A stretch of DNA of 64,000 nt from Corynebacterium kroppenstedtii (GTDB taxonomy: Bacteria > Actinomycetota > Actinomycetes > Mycobacteriales > Mycobacteriaceae), in NCBI RefSeq assembly GCF_003243515.1, contig NZ_QFRA01000001.1, positions 62,001-126,000 of the forward strand. Reading direction: 5' to 3'. Below, in pieces: positions 48,797 through 59,792 of this stretch. Below the pieces are notes generated by a model. It ran no database searches, was not told the origin of the DNA, and saw only the letters and a program-made list of their open reading frames with translations. Numbering within the stretch: position 1 is the first letter of the stretch; each line of letters begins with the position of its first letter. Position numbers and translations under genes: made by a program.

Positions 48797-49627
48797 CTAA
48801 TCGTCGCCAAGCACCGGGATGCTTTGTCGCACGGAGTCTAGACGATCTGCATCAATAGTCGCGGTGACATATCCGCAGGTGTAACCCAATTCCGCGACCC
48901 TCGTTCCGTCAGGTCCAACCACAACGCTGTGGCCAATCCCGGTCGGGCCATCGGACTGGCTAACCTTGTCATATCCGCCCGGGCGAGCCTGCCCCGCAGC
49001 CGCGATCCACGTCGTCGAATCCAACGCTCGTGCAGCAGTTAATGTCCGCCACTGGTCGCGTTTGCCCGGCCCATCCGACCACGACGTCGGCACGACAATA
49101 ACCTGGGCACCGCCGCGTGCCAGATCCTTAAACTGCTTCGGGAAGCGAATGTCGTAACACGTCGACAGTCCAACAGTCATACCCGCGCACTGGAAAAACT
49201 CCAACTCATTACCTGGGCGAACCGTGTCCGACTCGCGGTACCCGAACGCGTCGTAACAATGGATCTTTCGGTACGCCGCATTGACGCGATCACCGTCAGC
49301 ACCATCACGGCCAACCGCCAACGCAACGTTGTCCACCCGATGGCGCGTGCCCTTCTCCGTCTCAATAGAATCGGCCGGCGCGAACATGCCCACCACCGCA
49401 ACAATGCCGGCCGCCTCGGCAGTCTCGCGAACAGTCGTCGCAAAACGACCATCCAGCGGCTCCGCGATCGTGTCCAACCGACCCTGACCGAACGGGTACA
49501 TCGAGGCCTCCGGGAACACGATGAGATCAGAGTTCTCCGACGACGCGCGCATGATCAACTCACACACAGCATCCGTATTCCTAGAAACATCGGGGACGGA
49601 ACAAAACTGGGCCAGTGAAATGCGCAT
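48797..49627 (-). CDS. Carbon-nitrogen hydrolase (nitrilase superfamily)
   Basis: A 276-residue cytoplasmic hydrolase with the complete Glu-Lys-Cys triad: VFPEASMYPFG (Glu near 40), YRKIHCYDAFG (Lys near 119) and LSTCYDIRFP (Cys near 157). The pattern best fits the omega-amidase/deaminated-glutathione amidase (Nit1) branch. That branch hydrolyses alpha-ketoglutaramate or deaminated glutathione, but the exact substrate is an inference. Divergent from the TSUP gene. Confidence 0.88.
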   Translation of the reverse strand: MRISLAQFCSVPDVSRNTDAVCELIMRASSENSDLIVFPEASMYPFGQGRLDTIAEPLDGRFATTVRETAEAAGIVAVVGMFAPADSIETEKGTRHRVDNVALAVGRDGADGDRVNAAYRKIHCYDAFGYRESDTVRPGNELEFFQCAGMTVGLSTCYDIRFPKQFKDLARGGAQVIVVPTSWSDGPGKRDQWRTLTAARALDSTTWIAAAGQARPGGYDKVSQSDGPTGIGHSVVVGPDGTRVAELGYTCGYVTATIDADRLDSVRQSIPVLGDD

Positions 49628-49698
49628 ACGCCACAGACTAGCAGCGGGTTGCAGTAGCTATAAGCGAAGACCAGGAAGGAAAGCGATACGATTATCGC

Positions 49699-50469
49699 AT
49701 GTCTCCCGCCGTGATCGTCCTCATGCTGACCACCTCACTCTTCGCCGGGTGGGTCGACGCCGTCGTCGGCGGTGGTGGGCTTATCCTCCTTCCTCTCATG
49801 ATGATCCTGAACCCCAGCTTCACGTATTCTCAAGCGCTCGGGGTGAACAAAATCGCTGCTATCTGCGGTACCGGCAGCTCCGCGATCACCATGGCCCGGC
49901 GCGTCCCTACCGCACGGACCGCTTTCCGTTACGCCCCTTTGGCGTTTGGTGGGTCGGCGCTCGGCGCGATTCTCGCGTCGTCCGTTGATAAGGACATTAT
50001 GCGGCCGATAGTTATCGTGCTCCTTGTCACCGTCGGTGCGTTCGTCCTGCTCCGGCCATCGTTTGGGCAGGTCACAGTCCGACGGACCGTCACGCGTGGG
50101 CGATGGGTGGTGGCATTGGTGCTGATCACGGGGCTCGGAATTTACGACGGCGCGTTCGGCCCCGGTACCGGTTTGTTCTTAATCCTTACGATCACATCGC
50201 TGCTGGGTGAGGACTTTTTGAACAGTGCCGCGTGGGCCAAAATCCTCAATACTTTCACGAACTTAGGTGCTCTGGTTATTTTTGCGATCAATGGGGATAT
50301 CTGGTGGCTGCTGGGCTTTGGGCTGGCCGTCACCAACATTGTGGGGGCGCAGATCGGGGCGCGAATGGTCCTCAGTAAAGGTGCTGGATTCGTCCGTATC
50401 GTTTTGCTTGTCGTGGTTGTGTTGATGGCCGGGAAGTTGGCGCTGGACCAATTCAGCGTTGCAGGATAG
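49699..50469 (+). CDS. TSUP (TauE/SafE) family membrane transporter
   Basis: A 256-residue sulfite/sulfonate exporter family protein with about eight membrane helices. It has the family's two half repeats, each with a Gly/Pro-rich turn (GWVDAVVGGGGLILLPLMM and GLGIYDGAFGPGTGLFLILT). ATG at 49699. Substrate within the family (sulfite, sulfoacetate, thiosulfate) cannot be told apart. Confidence 0.87.
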   Translation: MSPAVIVLMLTTSLFAGWVDAVVGGGGLILLPLMMILNPSFTYSQALGVNKIAAICGTGSSAITMARRVPTARTAFRYAPLAFGGSALGAILASSVDKDIMRPIVIVLLVTVGAFVLLRPSFGQVTVRRTVTRGRWVVALVLITGLGIYDGAFGPGTGLFLILTITSLLGEDFLNSAAWAKILNTFTNLGALVIFAINGDIWWLLGFGLAVTNIVGAQIGARMVLSKGAGFVRIVLLVVVVLMAGKLALDQFSVAG

Positions 50470-50673
50470 AGGCTTGCTGTCACTGTGTGAAAGGCTTGCC
50501 GCCACGGCATAGAGGTCCCCCGATGACAGCCTAACTGCTTAGGGTGAGACGTTAGTGGCTATTTTTGGCCGCCGACCCACAGTTATCCACAGGCACAGGG
50601 TTATCCACAGAAAACGCGGTTTTCCACTATTGACGACGCGCACCACGCTCACGTTCTTGGCACGGTGTTGCGC

Positions 50674-51012
50674 ATGACTCTCACGATCACTCCGTCTGCG
50701 CTGCGCACCCTGATGCACGACCACCACGACGATGCAGAACATGCCGAGCACGTCGGCACTGTATGTGGCGCCACGCATAAACAAGCGCCCAGCTTCCATT
50801 CGTCCCGAACCCATGCCGCTTTGCTCTCTATGGCCGAGGCCGCCTATGCCCAGGCTCACGAACTAAGCACACGGCATACGCGCTTCGCGGAATCGGTCGA
50901 TTCGTTACGACGTCGTGTCTGCGCCGCGGACGATGCCTCGTTAACGCGCTTGAGAGCACTATCCCCGATGCGTGCAGGTGATACTGCCATGCGTGCGGAC
51001 AACCTCGATTAA
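50674..51012 (+). CDS. Small helical protein preceding the DUF1023 hydrolase
   Basis: A 112-residue soluble, mostly helical protein (TLITPS-, LLSMAEAAYAQAHELSTRHT, VDSLRRRVCAADDASLTRLR). It contains a His/Asp-rich stretch (MHDHHDDAEHAEHVGTVCG). The size and pairing resemble the small WXG100-like partner genes found before DUF1023 hydrolases, but no WXG motif is visible. It ends 11 bases before the next gene, so the two are co-translated. Start uncertain: the region before ATG 50674 lacks a ribosome site. Confidence 0.5.
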   Translation: MTLTITPSALRTLMHDHHDDAEHAEHVGTVCGATHKQAPSFHSSRTHAALLSMAEAAYAQAHELSTRHTRFAESVDSLRRRVCAADDASLTRLRALSPMRAGDTAMRADNLD

Positions 51013-51023
51013 AGGTGCAGCTC

Positions 51024-52582
51024 ATGGCACTCAATGTAACCTCGGTGGTAGGCAAAACTTCGGCAGCTCAAGCGTCGGTAATGCGAGGACCGCTGACACA
51101 CGGCCTGCTCGGAGGGGGCCAGCTCACCCATGTCCCTCAGTGGAGCCCCGACGAGCTCAATGCCGTCGCCGCCTCAATGGCCGGACTCATCGGGCCCCTG
51201 AACACCCACATTTCAGACAGCCCTATCCCCGCCACCATCATCGGCGGAATCAACGGTGACGCAGCCAACGCATCACTGAAATCGATTAGAGCGGATACGC
51301 GCGAGGTTATCGACCACATCACACAGTCCGTCGGCCTATTGCGCACGCACTCGTCGGCACTCCGCGGCCCCCTCTGTCACGCGCAGTCCCTCGAGCACAC
51401 CATCAAAGCGCTCCAAGCTCAACGCGACGCTACCGCCGACCCGTTCATTAGCACCGGCCTGTACATCATCGAAACGGCATGCAAAGCCGACCTCGCCCTC
51501 CTACTCAAGTTCCTGGACACTATCGACGGTGTGCTCGCGCACCTTCTCGTCGACCTATGGAATAGTTCCAAGCTCGAACCACTCGGCCGCGTACTCGCCG
51601 ACGCCGGGATCACCGACGTTTTCCTACCCACGACCATGCCCGACCCGGACCCCCAACGCGACAACTCACAACCCTGGCTCGACAGACGCACCATTGAAGA
51701 CACTGACCGTATCCTCCGAGAACGCCTCGACACCTGGCTTTCCACCGCCCACAACGACAAAGAAAAGCAGTATCTTGAGGGAATACTGAAAACACTCGCC
51801 GACAACGACGACACTTACCTCGTCCATCTCGACCACGACGGCGTGGCCATCGCGCTAGGAGACCCCACCACAAGTCCCGCCGTCGCCACCCTCGTCGGCG
51901 GAGTCGGCTCGAGTGAACCCGGACGTATTCACGGGCACACGGACTGGGCAAGTGAGATCAGGCAAGCCAGCGTCATCGCCTGGTCGGCCTACCCCGCGCC
52001 CAGATCGCTACCCGCTGCAGCCAGCACAGATAGCGCCACCCGCGGAGCACGAACCCTGCGTTCATTCCAACAATCGCTCCGCACACGCAACCCGTCTGCG
52101 CAACTTACTGTCACCGGGCACAGCTACGGCAGCGTCGTCGTCGGGCATGCGGCGCGATCAGAAGCGACATCCTCAGACACAACACCGCCACTCGAAGCCG
52201 ACACAGTCGTCATCGTCGGATCCCCCGGAACCGGCGCAGATCATGCGCACGAATTAAGGCCACACGCGCTGGATGGGCACGCGGAGATCGTCGTCGGTAG
52301 GAATGATGCTGATCCCATCATGTTCGCCACCAGCCCAGACGTCGGTGCGCACGGCCCAGACCCGTCCTATGCACAGTGGGGTGCCGATGCGTGGCTCACC
52401 CCCAACGGTCTGGCGGCTACTCCCCCAGTGACCAGAAAATTCGCGACCTGGGAGGCGTCGTTGTTGATACACTCATGTTTAAAGACCTGATGAAAAACCA
52501 CCGGTACAGGGACTACTCGGCGGCTCTTGCACAGGTCATTACCGACGGGGTGCCGGCCGATGCCCACACACCTCAGGGGTGA
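51024..52582 (+). pseudogene. DUF1023 alpha/beta hydrolase, frameshifted near the C-terminus
   Basis: A protein of about 518 residues if corrected. The first 250 residues are helical and rich in Ala and Ser. The alpha/beta hydrolase domain of DUF1023 follows, with VIAWSAYPAPRSL and the nucleophile elbow TVTGHSYGSVVVGHAA (Ser near residue 375). After WLTPNGLAATPPVTRK the frame breaks at an AAAA run (52436-52439). The second frame continues IRDLGGVVVDTLMFKDLMKN to 52582, the expected tail. Uncorrected, the product ends LLIHSCLKT. The start at 51024 has AAAGG 8 bases upstream. Confidence 0.72.
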
Positions 52583-52708
52583 ACATTGCAGGAGGTGCAG
52601 CAGCGCAATAATGTGGTTTTACGCATACTGACCAGCGCAATTGTGGCTTTCTGCCACACACTGAGCCAGGACGCCACCAACCACCCACACTCCACAAGGG
52701 AGCACCCC

Positions 52709-55700
52709 ATGAGCAGCAAACACAACAAAAGCGGTAAGAAAAACAAGAAGCTGAGCGCCACCGGGGACGAGATCTCCGCCACCACCACAACCGCCAGCAA
52801 CGTCGACAATCCCGACTTCCTCAAACCTCCACCGAACTCCCACGACCTTGACGACATCACCGACCGCGCCATCGCCCGCGCACACGAATGGCTCGAGGCG
52901 ACCAACGGTGAGCAGACGCGGAAGGAATCGTCGTCCACTGAACAACTCGCGGCCCTCGTTCATGATCCACAGGGCATCGACTTCACCATGGGCTTCGTCG
53001 ACCGCGTCGCACGCCCAGAAGACAACGCCGTCGCCGCAAAGGAATTTGGCTCCCTGGGCAGCCCGTTTGGACGGAAAGAGCCCCTCCCCGACTTCCTCGG
53101 GCCACTGAATACGGCACTTGTCTCCCTCGGAGCGCTAGCCGGACAAGTGCTCCCCAGCATCGTGATGCCTATCGCCCGCGGCTACCTGCGGAAAATGGTG
53201 GGACACCTGGTGCTTGACGCTAATGGCAAGGCACTTGACAAACTGCTTGACGACGCGCACGCCAACGGGTTCCGGCTCAACATTAACCTCCTCGGGGAGG
53301 CTGTCCTCGGCGAGCGTGAGGCAACACGTCGGTTAGACCGGACCATCGAGCTCCTCCGCAACCCCAAGGCGGACTACGTGTCCATCAAGGCGTCGTCGGT
53401 GTGCTCCCAGCTCAACCCCTGGGATATCGAAGGAAACACGCGTCGGCTCAAAGAACGCCTCCGTCCTCTATATCGGGAAGCGGTCAAACGCACACCGCAC
53501 CCCTTCATCAATATGGATATGGAGGAATACAAGGATCTCGACCTCACGATCAAGCTCTTTAAGGAGCTCATGAGTGAAGACGAGTTCATGGGGCTCGAAG
53601 CCGGTATCGTGCTTCAGGCCTACCTGCCCGACACTCTGGATGCTCTGCACGAACTCATTGACTTCGCGCACGAGCGCGTCAACAAGGGCGGTGCGCCGAT
53701 CAAGGTGCGCATTGTGAAGGGTGCGAATCTGTCCATGGAGCGCGTGGACTCCGAAATCCACGACTGGAAGCAGACCCCGTACCTGACGAAAGCCGAGGTC
53801 GACGCCAACTATCTGCGGCTCCTCGATGTGGCGCTGCAGCCTGAGCACGCGAACGCCATTCGTATCGGGGCGGCGTCTCACAACCTCTACACGGTGGCCA
53901 CCGCGCACGAACTCTCTGTGCAGCGCGGCGTCGAGGACCAGCTCGACATCGAAATGCTCCAAGGTATGGCCCCCGCCCAGGCACGGGCCGTGCGTCAGAT
54001 CACGGGGACGGTCATCCTGTACACCCCCGTCGTTCACGCGGAAGACTTCGACGTCGCCGTGTCCTACTTGGTCCGACGGCTCGAAGAAAACGGCGCGCAC
54101 CAGAACTTCCTGTACGCGCTGTTCGCGCCTGATGTCGCCGGCGATGACGATATGACGCCCATGCAGGAGCAAGAAAAGCGCTACCTCAACGCCGTCAACG
54201 ACCGGTGGACCACGTTCGCGGGGCCGAGGCGACAGCAGGACCGTCGGCAAGAACGATCCGCTGCCGACGTGTCCAAGCGAGTCGAGTCCGTCCCCGGCCA
54301 CTTCGTCAACGAGCCGGACACCGACCCGTCGCTGCCCGCCAACCGCGAGTGGGCCCTGCGGTGGTTGGACCACGACCCAGGCCCCGTTACCAGTCCGCTG
54401 ATCACAGAGAAGTCGGATATCGACGCCATCGTTGCCCGCGCACGGTCACGTTCCTCCGCGTGGAGCAACACCAGCGGGCACGACCGCGCCGAGGTGCTCG
54501 ACACCGCCGCTAATGCGCTGGCCGCGCACCGCGGGGAACTGTTGGCCGCGATGACGCACGAGGCGAATAAGACCGTGGCGGAGTCCGACCCCGAGATCTC
54601 CGAGGCCATCGACTTCGCCCGTTACTACGCGGAGTCCGCCCGCGCACTGGACAGTGTCAAGGGATCACGGTTCACCCCGTACTCCGTTGTGCTTATCACC
54701 CCACCGTGGAACTTCCCGCTGGCCATCCCCATGGGTGGCGTGTTCGCCGCCCTCGCTGCCGACGCGGCCGTCGTCATCAAACCTGCACCTCAGGTCGTCC
54801 GCATTGCCGAAGTCGCGGTGGGAATACTTCGCGAAGCAGGTATCGACGAGGAACTCCTGCAACTTGTCAACGTTGCTGAGAATGAAGCCGGCCAGCACCT
54901 CGTCTCCCACCCGGCGGTGGACTCTATCATCCTCACCGGCGCCTCCGACACGGCGCGGCTCTTCCGCAGCTGGAAACCACAGATGGTGATCAACGCGGAA
55001 ACGTCCGGCAAGAACGCCATCATCGTCACGCCATCTGCCGACCCGGACCTCGCCGTTTCCGACGTCTACAAGTCGGCCTTCGGCCACGCGGGGCAGAAGT
55101 GCTCCGCGTCGTCGCTGGTCATCGTGGTGGGTAGCGTCGGCAACTCAAAGCGATTCATGAACCAGCTGATCGACGCCGTCGAAACCCTCAAAGTCGGCCC
55201 GGGAACCGATATTTCCACCACCATGAATGGGATCATCGAGCCCCCATCCGACAAGCTCATGCGTGGATTGACGCAGCTCGAGAGCGGGGAGAAATGGCTG
55301 GTCAAACCGCGGAAGCTGAATAAGGAAGGGACACTCTGGTCCCCGGGGCTGCGCGACAATGTCAAGCCCGGATCGTGGTACCACACCCACGAGTGCTTCG
55401 GGCCAGTCCTCGGCATCATGCATGCCGCCACCCTGGAGGAAGCCACCGAATGGCAGAACTCCACGGGCTACGGGCTCACCGGCGGGCTGCACGCCCTCGA
55501 CCCGGACGAGATCGACTGGTGGATTGACCACGTGGAAGTCGGCAATGCCTACGTCAATAGGGGTATTACCGGAGCCATCGTGCAGCGGCAATCCTTCGGT
55601 GGGTGGAAAGCCTCCGCACTTGGGTCGGGCGCCAAAGCCGGCGGCCCGAACTACGTGGCGCAACAGGGAACCTGGTCCGAAGGGGACGTCGACGAGCTAC

Positions 55701-56302
55701 CTCGGGCAGGGCTTCAGCGCCACGTTGCTCAGCGACTCCGCCGGATCAAAGGCCAGCTGGACAACACGCTCACCCCGGCCGACCTGTACTGGCTGCGTCG
55801 CGCGGCTGAATCCGACGCCTACGCGTGGAGCACCGAGTTCGGCGTTGAGCACGACAACACCGCGCTGATCGCGGAGTCCAACATCTTCCGCTACCGGCCT
55901 CTGCTGGCACCGCTGCGCGTCCGAGTCAGATCACCCAGTTCATCGCCGACCCTCATTCGTGACCTTGTCCGCCTGACGCTGGCGTCGGAAATCTCGGGCA
56001 CTCCGATGGACGTTTCCGCCACTGCAGAAACTGCTACCGAGCTCGGAGCCATGGGATTCAGCATCCGCCGGGTTGAAGACACCACCTACGCGGCCGAAGT
56101 GGAAAACGCGGAGTCCGTTCGCGTGCGCACCCTCGACGACGTCGACCCGGCGCTGTACAAAGCGGCGGCGCACTCGGGATCGATTGTTATCGACCACCCG
56201 GTTCTTGCCGACGGGTGTCGTGAAATTCTGCCATTCCTGCTGGAACAAGCGGTATCAATCACGAACCACCGTTTTGGGTACATCAAGGGCCTGACCAACT
56301 GA
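52709..56302 (+). CDS. putA: Bifunctional proline dehydrogenase/glutamate semialdehyde dehydrogenase PutA
   Basis: A 1,197-residue enzyme oxidising proline to glutamate in two steps with a substrate channel. The FAD-binding proline dehydrogenase barrel covers about residues 110-480 (VSIKASSVCSQLNPWD, KVRIVKGANLSMERVD, DIEMLQGMAPAQARAV). The aldehyde dehydrogenase domain follows, with TPPWNFPLAIPMGGVFAALA, the Glu in INAETSGKNAIIV and the catalytic Cys in FGHAGQKCSASS. No DNA-binding ribbon-helix-helix domain is present, so it does not regulate its own gene. Start at 52709 has AAGGGAG 6 bases upstream; longer frames are not supported. Confidence 0.95.
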   Translation: MSSKHNKSGKKNKKLSATGDEISATTTTASNVDNPDFLKPPPNSHDLDDITDRAIARAHEWLEATNGEQTRKESSSTEQLAALVHDPQGIDFTMGFVDRVARPEDNAVAAKEFGSLGSPFGRKEPLPDFLGPLNTALVSLGALAGQVLPSIVMPIARGYLRKMVGHLVLDANGKALDKLLDDAHANGFRLNINLLGEAVLGEREATRRLDRTIELLRNPKADYVSIKASSVCSQLNPWDIEGNTRRLKERLRPLYREAVKRTPHPFINMDMEEYKDLDLTIKLFKELMSEDEFMGLEAGIVLQAYLPDTLDALHELIDFAHERVNKGGAPIKVRIVKGANLSMERVDSEIHDWKQTPYLTKAEVDANYLRLLDVALQPEHANAIRIGAASHNLYTVATAHELSVQRGVEDQLDIEMLQGMAPAQARAVRQITGTVILYTPVVHAEDFDVAVSYLVRRLEENGAHQNFLYALFAPDVAGDDDMTPMQEQEKRYLNAVNDRWTTFAGPRRQQDRRQERSAADVSKRVESVPGHFVNEPDTDPSLPANREWALRWLDHDPGPVTSPLITEKSDIDAIVARARSRSSAWSNTSGHDRAEVLDTAANALAAHRGELLAAMTHEANKTVAESDPEISEAIDFARYYAESARALDSVKGSRFTPYSVVLITPPWNFPLAIPMGGVFAALAADAAVVIKPAPQVVRIAEVAVGILREAGIDEELLQLVNVAENEAGQHLVSHPAVDSIILTGASDTARLFRSWKPQMVINAETSGKNAIIVTPSADPDLAVSDVYKSAFGHAGQKCSASSLVIVVGSVGNSKRFMNQLIDAVETLKVGPGTDISTTMNGIIEPPSDKLMRGLTQLESGEKWLVKPRKLNKEGTLWSPGLRDNVKPGSWYHTHECFGPVLGIMHAATLEEATEWQNSTGYGLTGGLHALDPDEIDWWIDHVEVGNAYVNRGITGAIVQRQSFGGWKASALGSGAKAGGPNYVAQQGTWSEGDVDELPRAGLQRHVAQRLRRIKGQLDNTLTPADLYWLRRAAESDAYAWSTEFGVEHDNTALIAESNIFRYRPLLAPLRVRVRSPSSSPTLIRDLVRLTLASEISGTPMDVSATAETATELGAMGFSIRRVEDTTYAAEVENAESVRVRTLDDVDPALYKAAAHSGSIVIDHPVLADGCREILPFLLEQAVSITNHRFGYIKGLTN

Positions 56303-56375
56303 CATCACTTGTTGGCATGGTTACCGCTAAACTCATCGACACGACCAGCTCGCCTCAATGTTGAGATAGGAAGCT

Positions 56376-59300
56376 ATGCCACTACGTCAGTTCTCCAAGG
56401 TTCTCGTCGCCAACCGCGGTGAGATCGCCATCCGCGCGTTCCGCGCAGCACACGAACTCGAGTCCAGCACAGTCGCGGTCTACCCCTGGGAGGATCGACA
56501 CTCCTCCCACCGCATCAAAGCTGATGAAGCCTACGAAATCGGGGAAGAAGGCCACCCGGTCAAGGCCTACCTCAACGTCGACGAAATCATCTCCGTCGCC
56601 AAAGACTCCGGGGCCGAAGCCATCTACCCCGGCTACGGGTTCCTCTCGGAGAACCCCGAGCTCGCGCGTGCTTGTGAACGCGAGGACATCGCGTTCGTCG
56701 GCCCCACCGCCGACGTCCTCGATATGACGGGCAACAAAGCCACCGCCATCCACAACGCGAAAGAGGCTGGGCTGCCCACCCTCGGCGATACCCCCGCCAC
56801 CGATGACCTCGACGAACTAGAACGCTTGGCCGACGAATCGGACATGCCCTACCCGCTCTTCGTCAAAGCCGTCGCCGGAGGCGGCGGGCGCGGTATGCGC
56901 CTCATCCCCTCCCGCGACAAACTCCGCGAACTGTGCGAAACAGCATCTAACGAGGCCAAAACCGCTTTCGGCGACCCCACCGTTTTCCTTGAACAGGCCG
57001 TGGTCAACCCAAAGCACATTGAGGTCCAGATCCTCGCCGACGGGCAAGGCAACGTCGTCCACCTCTTTGAGCGCGACTGCTCCGTGCAGCGTCGCCACCA
57101 AAAAGTCGTGGAACTCGCGCCCGCGCCTAGCCTGACGCCCGAACAGCGCGAGGCCATCTGCACCGACGCGGTGAACTTCGCGCGGCACATCAACTACCGC
57201 GGCGCGGGAACCGTCGAATTCCTTGTTGATGAAGACGGCAACCACGTGTTCATCGAAATGAACCCGCGCGTGCAGGTCGAACATACGGTCACCGAGGAAA
57301 TCACGGATATCGACATTGTCCGGGCACAGCTGCAGATCGCGGCGGGCGCGTCACTGCCCGAGATTGGGCTGACCCAGGACACCATTTCTTTCCACGGTGC
57401 CGCGATGCAATGCCGCATCACCACGGAGGACCCCGCCAACGATTTCCGCCCCGACACCGGATACATCACGGCCTACAGGTCGCCGGGCGGTTCCGGTATT
57501 CGCCTCGACGGAGGCACCACCACAGGCGCGGAGGTCACCGGGCACTTCGACTCGCTCCTGGTCAAGCTCACGTGCCGTGGGCGGGACTTCGACTCCGCTG
57601 TCCATCGTGCCCGGCGCGCGCTCAACGAGTTCCGCATTCGGGGCATCGCGACGAACATCCGCTTCCTCCGAGGGGTTCTGGATAACCCGGATTTCCGTGC
57701 GGGCAATTTCACCACGTCGTTTATCGCGGATCACCCCGATCTGCTCACAACCAAGCCGTACGCCAACCGCGCCGACAAAATCATGCGGTACTTAGGCAAT
57801 GTGACGGTGAATAAGCCGAACGGTGAGCGCGCTACCACTCTCAACCCGGCAGATAAATTGCCGACGCTGGACACATCGGCTCCCCTGCCGGAAGGATCAC
57901 GCGACCGCCTCCTGAAGCTCGGGCCCGAAAAATTCGCGCAGGAGCTGCGCCAACGCCGCGGTGTTGCCGTGACCGATACGACGTTCCGCGATGCGCACCA
58001 GTCTTTGCTGGCCACGCGCGTCCGCACCAACGACCTCGTTGCCGCCGCGGGCCATGTTGCGCGCACGACACCCCAGCTGCTGTCCGTCGAGGCGTGGGGC
58101 GGCGCCACCTATGACGTCGCCATGCGGTTCCTTAAGGAGGATCCGTGGGCGCGGCTGGATCGCCTGCACCAAGCGATGCCGAACGTGTGTATCCAGATGC
58201 TGCTCCGCGGGCGCAACACCGTCGGATACACCCCTTATCCCGAGACGGTCACGAAGGCGTTCGTGAAGGAAGCCGCCGCGTCTGGCGTCGATATTTTCCG
58301 AATTTTCGACGCCCTGAACGATGTGAGCCAGATGAAGGCCGCGATCGACGCCGTCCAAGAAACCGGAACCGCGGTGGCGGAAGTGGCGATGAGCTACGCC
58401 GGCAACGTCGCCGACCCCAACGAAAAGCTCTACACGCTGGATTATTACATGAATCTGGCGCACACGATCGTGGACGCGGGCGCGCACATCCTGGCGATCA
58501 AAGACATGGCCGGGCTACTCCGCCCCGAGGCGGCGCGCATGCTGGTCACGGAGCTGCGTAAGGAATTCGATCTGCCCATCCACATTCACACGCATGACAC
58601 TGCCGGCGGATCGCTGGCCACGTACATGGCTGCGTGGGAGGCTGGCGCAGATGCTATCGATGGTGCCTCGGCTCCCATGGCTGGGACGACGTCGCAGCCG
58701 TCGCTATCGGCCATCGTCGCAGCTACGGCAAACACGAAGTACGACACTGGCCTGGACCTTGCGGCCGTGAGCGCGTTGGAACCGTACTGGGAGGGTGTGC
58801 GCTCGGTGTACGCTCCGTTCGACAAGGGACTTGCTGCCCCGACCGGCCGGGTGTACAACCATGAAATCCCTGGTGGTCAGCTGACGAACCTCCGCGCGCA
58901 GGCGACCGCGCTGGGCTTGGAACACAACTTCGAGCAAATCGAGGACGCCTACGCCGCGGCCGATAAGATGCTCGGGCACCTGGTGAAGGTGACGCCGTCG
59001 TCGAAGGTGGTCGGTGACCTGGCGTTACAGCTGGTCGGCGCGGGTATTGATCCGGCGGACTTCGCTGCGAATCCGAATGACTACGACATCCCGGATTCGG
59101 TCATCGGGTTCCTCAATGGTGAACTGGGGACGCCGCCCGGTGGGTGGCCCGAGCCGTTCCGCACCCAGGCTCTGAAGGGTCGGGAGAAGACACCGGAGAT
59201 CACGCCAGTATCGTCCGAGGATGAGGAGCACTTGAATGGGTCGTCGGAGGATCGTCGGAACGCGCTGAATCGGCTGCTCTTCCCCGGGCCCGCAGCTGAT

Positions 59301-59777
59301 TTTGATACCCATCGCAACGAATATGGCGAGGTCAGCCGCCTAGCTACGAACCAGTTCTTCTTCGGTCTGTACCCCAACGAAGAACAAAAGATTCAGTTGG
59401 CAAAGGGCATCGACCTTATTGTGCAGCTACAGTCCATCTCGGAGCCCGACGCGCGCGGTGTGCGTACCGTCATGTGCTTCCTCAATGGCGAGCTGCGACC
59501 CGTCTTTGTCCGCGACGAATCCGTCGAAGCCGACGTCAACCCCGCGGAGAAAGCCGACCGCTCCAACCCTGGCCACGTCGCCGCACCCTACGCAGGCAAT
59601 GTCACGCTGACCGTGAACGAAGGAGACACTGTTCACGCCGGCGACAAGATCGCGGTGATCGAGGCGATGAAGATGGAGGCCAGCGTCACGGCCCCCATTG
59701 ACGGAACCATCGAGCGCATTGTTTCGGACGGGACCTTCCACGTTGACGGTGGCGACCTCGTGGTGGTTATCTCGTAG
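56376..59777 (+). CDS. pyc: Pyruvate carboxylase
   Basis: A 1,133-residue biotin enzyme making oxaloacetate from pyruvate and bicarbonate, the main anaplerotic reaction. The biotin carboxylase part has GGGGRGMRLI and EMNPRVQVEHTVTEE. The carboxyltransferase part has VTDTTFRDAHQSLLATRVR and the metal-binding HIHTHDTAGG. The biotin attachment motif EAMKMEASV lies at the C-terminus. It is 73 bases after putA, in the same direction; a shared transcript is possible. Confidence 0.97.
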   Translation: MPLRQFSKVLVANRGEIAIRAFRAAHELESSTVAVYPWEDRHSSHRIKADEAYEIGEEGHPVKAYLNVDEIISVAKDSGAEAIYPGYGFLSENPELARACEREDIAFVGPTADVLDMTGNKATAIHNAKEAGLPTLGDTPATDDLDELERLADESDMPYPLFVKAVAGGGGRGMRLIPSRDKLRELCETASNEAKTAFGDPTVFLEQAVVNPKHIEVQILADGQGNVVHLFERDCSVQRRHQKVVELAPAPSLTPEQREAICTDAVNFARHINYRGAGTVEFLVDEDGNHVFIEMNPRVQVEHTVTEEITDIDIVRAQLQIAAGASLPEIGLTQDTISFHGAAMQCRITTEDPANDFRPDTGYITAYRSPGGSGIRLDGGTTTGAEVTGHFDSLLVKLTCRGRDFDSAVHRARRALNEFRIRGIATNIRFLRGVLDNPDFRAGNFTTSFIADHPDLLTTKPYANRADKIMRYLGNVTVNKPNGERATTLNPADKLPTLDTSAPLPEGSRDRLLKLGPEKFAQELRQRRGVAVTDTTFRDAHQSLLATRVRTNDLVAAAGHVARTTPQLLSVEAWGGATYDVAMRFLKEDPWARLDRLHQAMPNVCIQMLLRGRNTVGYTPYPETVTKAFVKEAAASGVDIFRIFDALNDVSQMKAAIDAVQETGTAVAEVAMSYAGNVADPNEKLYTLDYYMNLAHTIVDAGAHILAIKDMAGLLRPEAARMLVTELRKEFDLPIHIHTHDTAGGSLATYMAAWEAGADAIDGASAPMAGTTSQPSLSAIVAATANTKYDTGLDLAAVSALEPYWEGVRSVYAPFDKGLAAPTGRVYNHEIPGGQLTNLRAQATALGLEHNFEQIEDAYAAADKMLGHLVKVTPSSKVVGDLALQLVGAGIDPADFAANPNDYDIPDSVIGFLNGELGTPPGGWPEPFRTQALKGREKTPEITPVSSEDEEHLNGSSEDRRNALNRLLFPGPAADFDTHRNEYGEVSRLATNQFFFGLYPNEEQKIQLAKGIDLIVQLQSISEPDARGVRTVMCFLNGELRPVFVRDESVEADVNPAEKADRSNPGHVAAPYAGNVTLTVNEGDTVHAGDKIAVIEAMKMEASVTAPIDGTIERIVSDGTFHVDGGDLVVVIS

Positions 59778-59792
59778 CGCGCCAGGTAGCGC

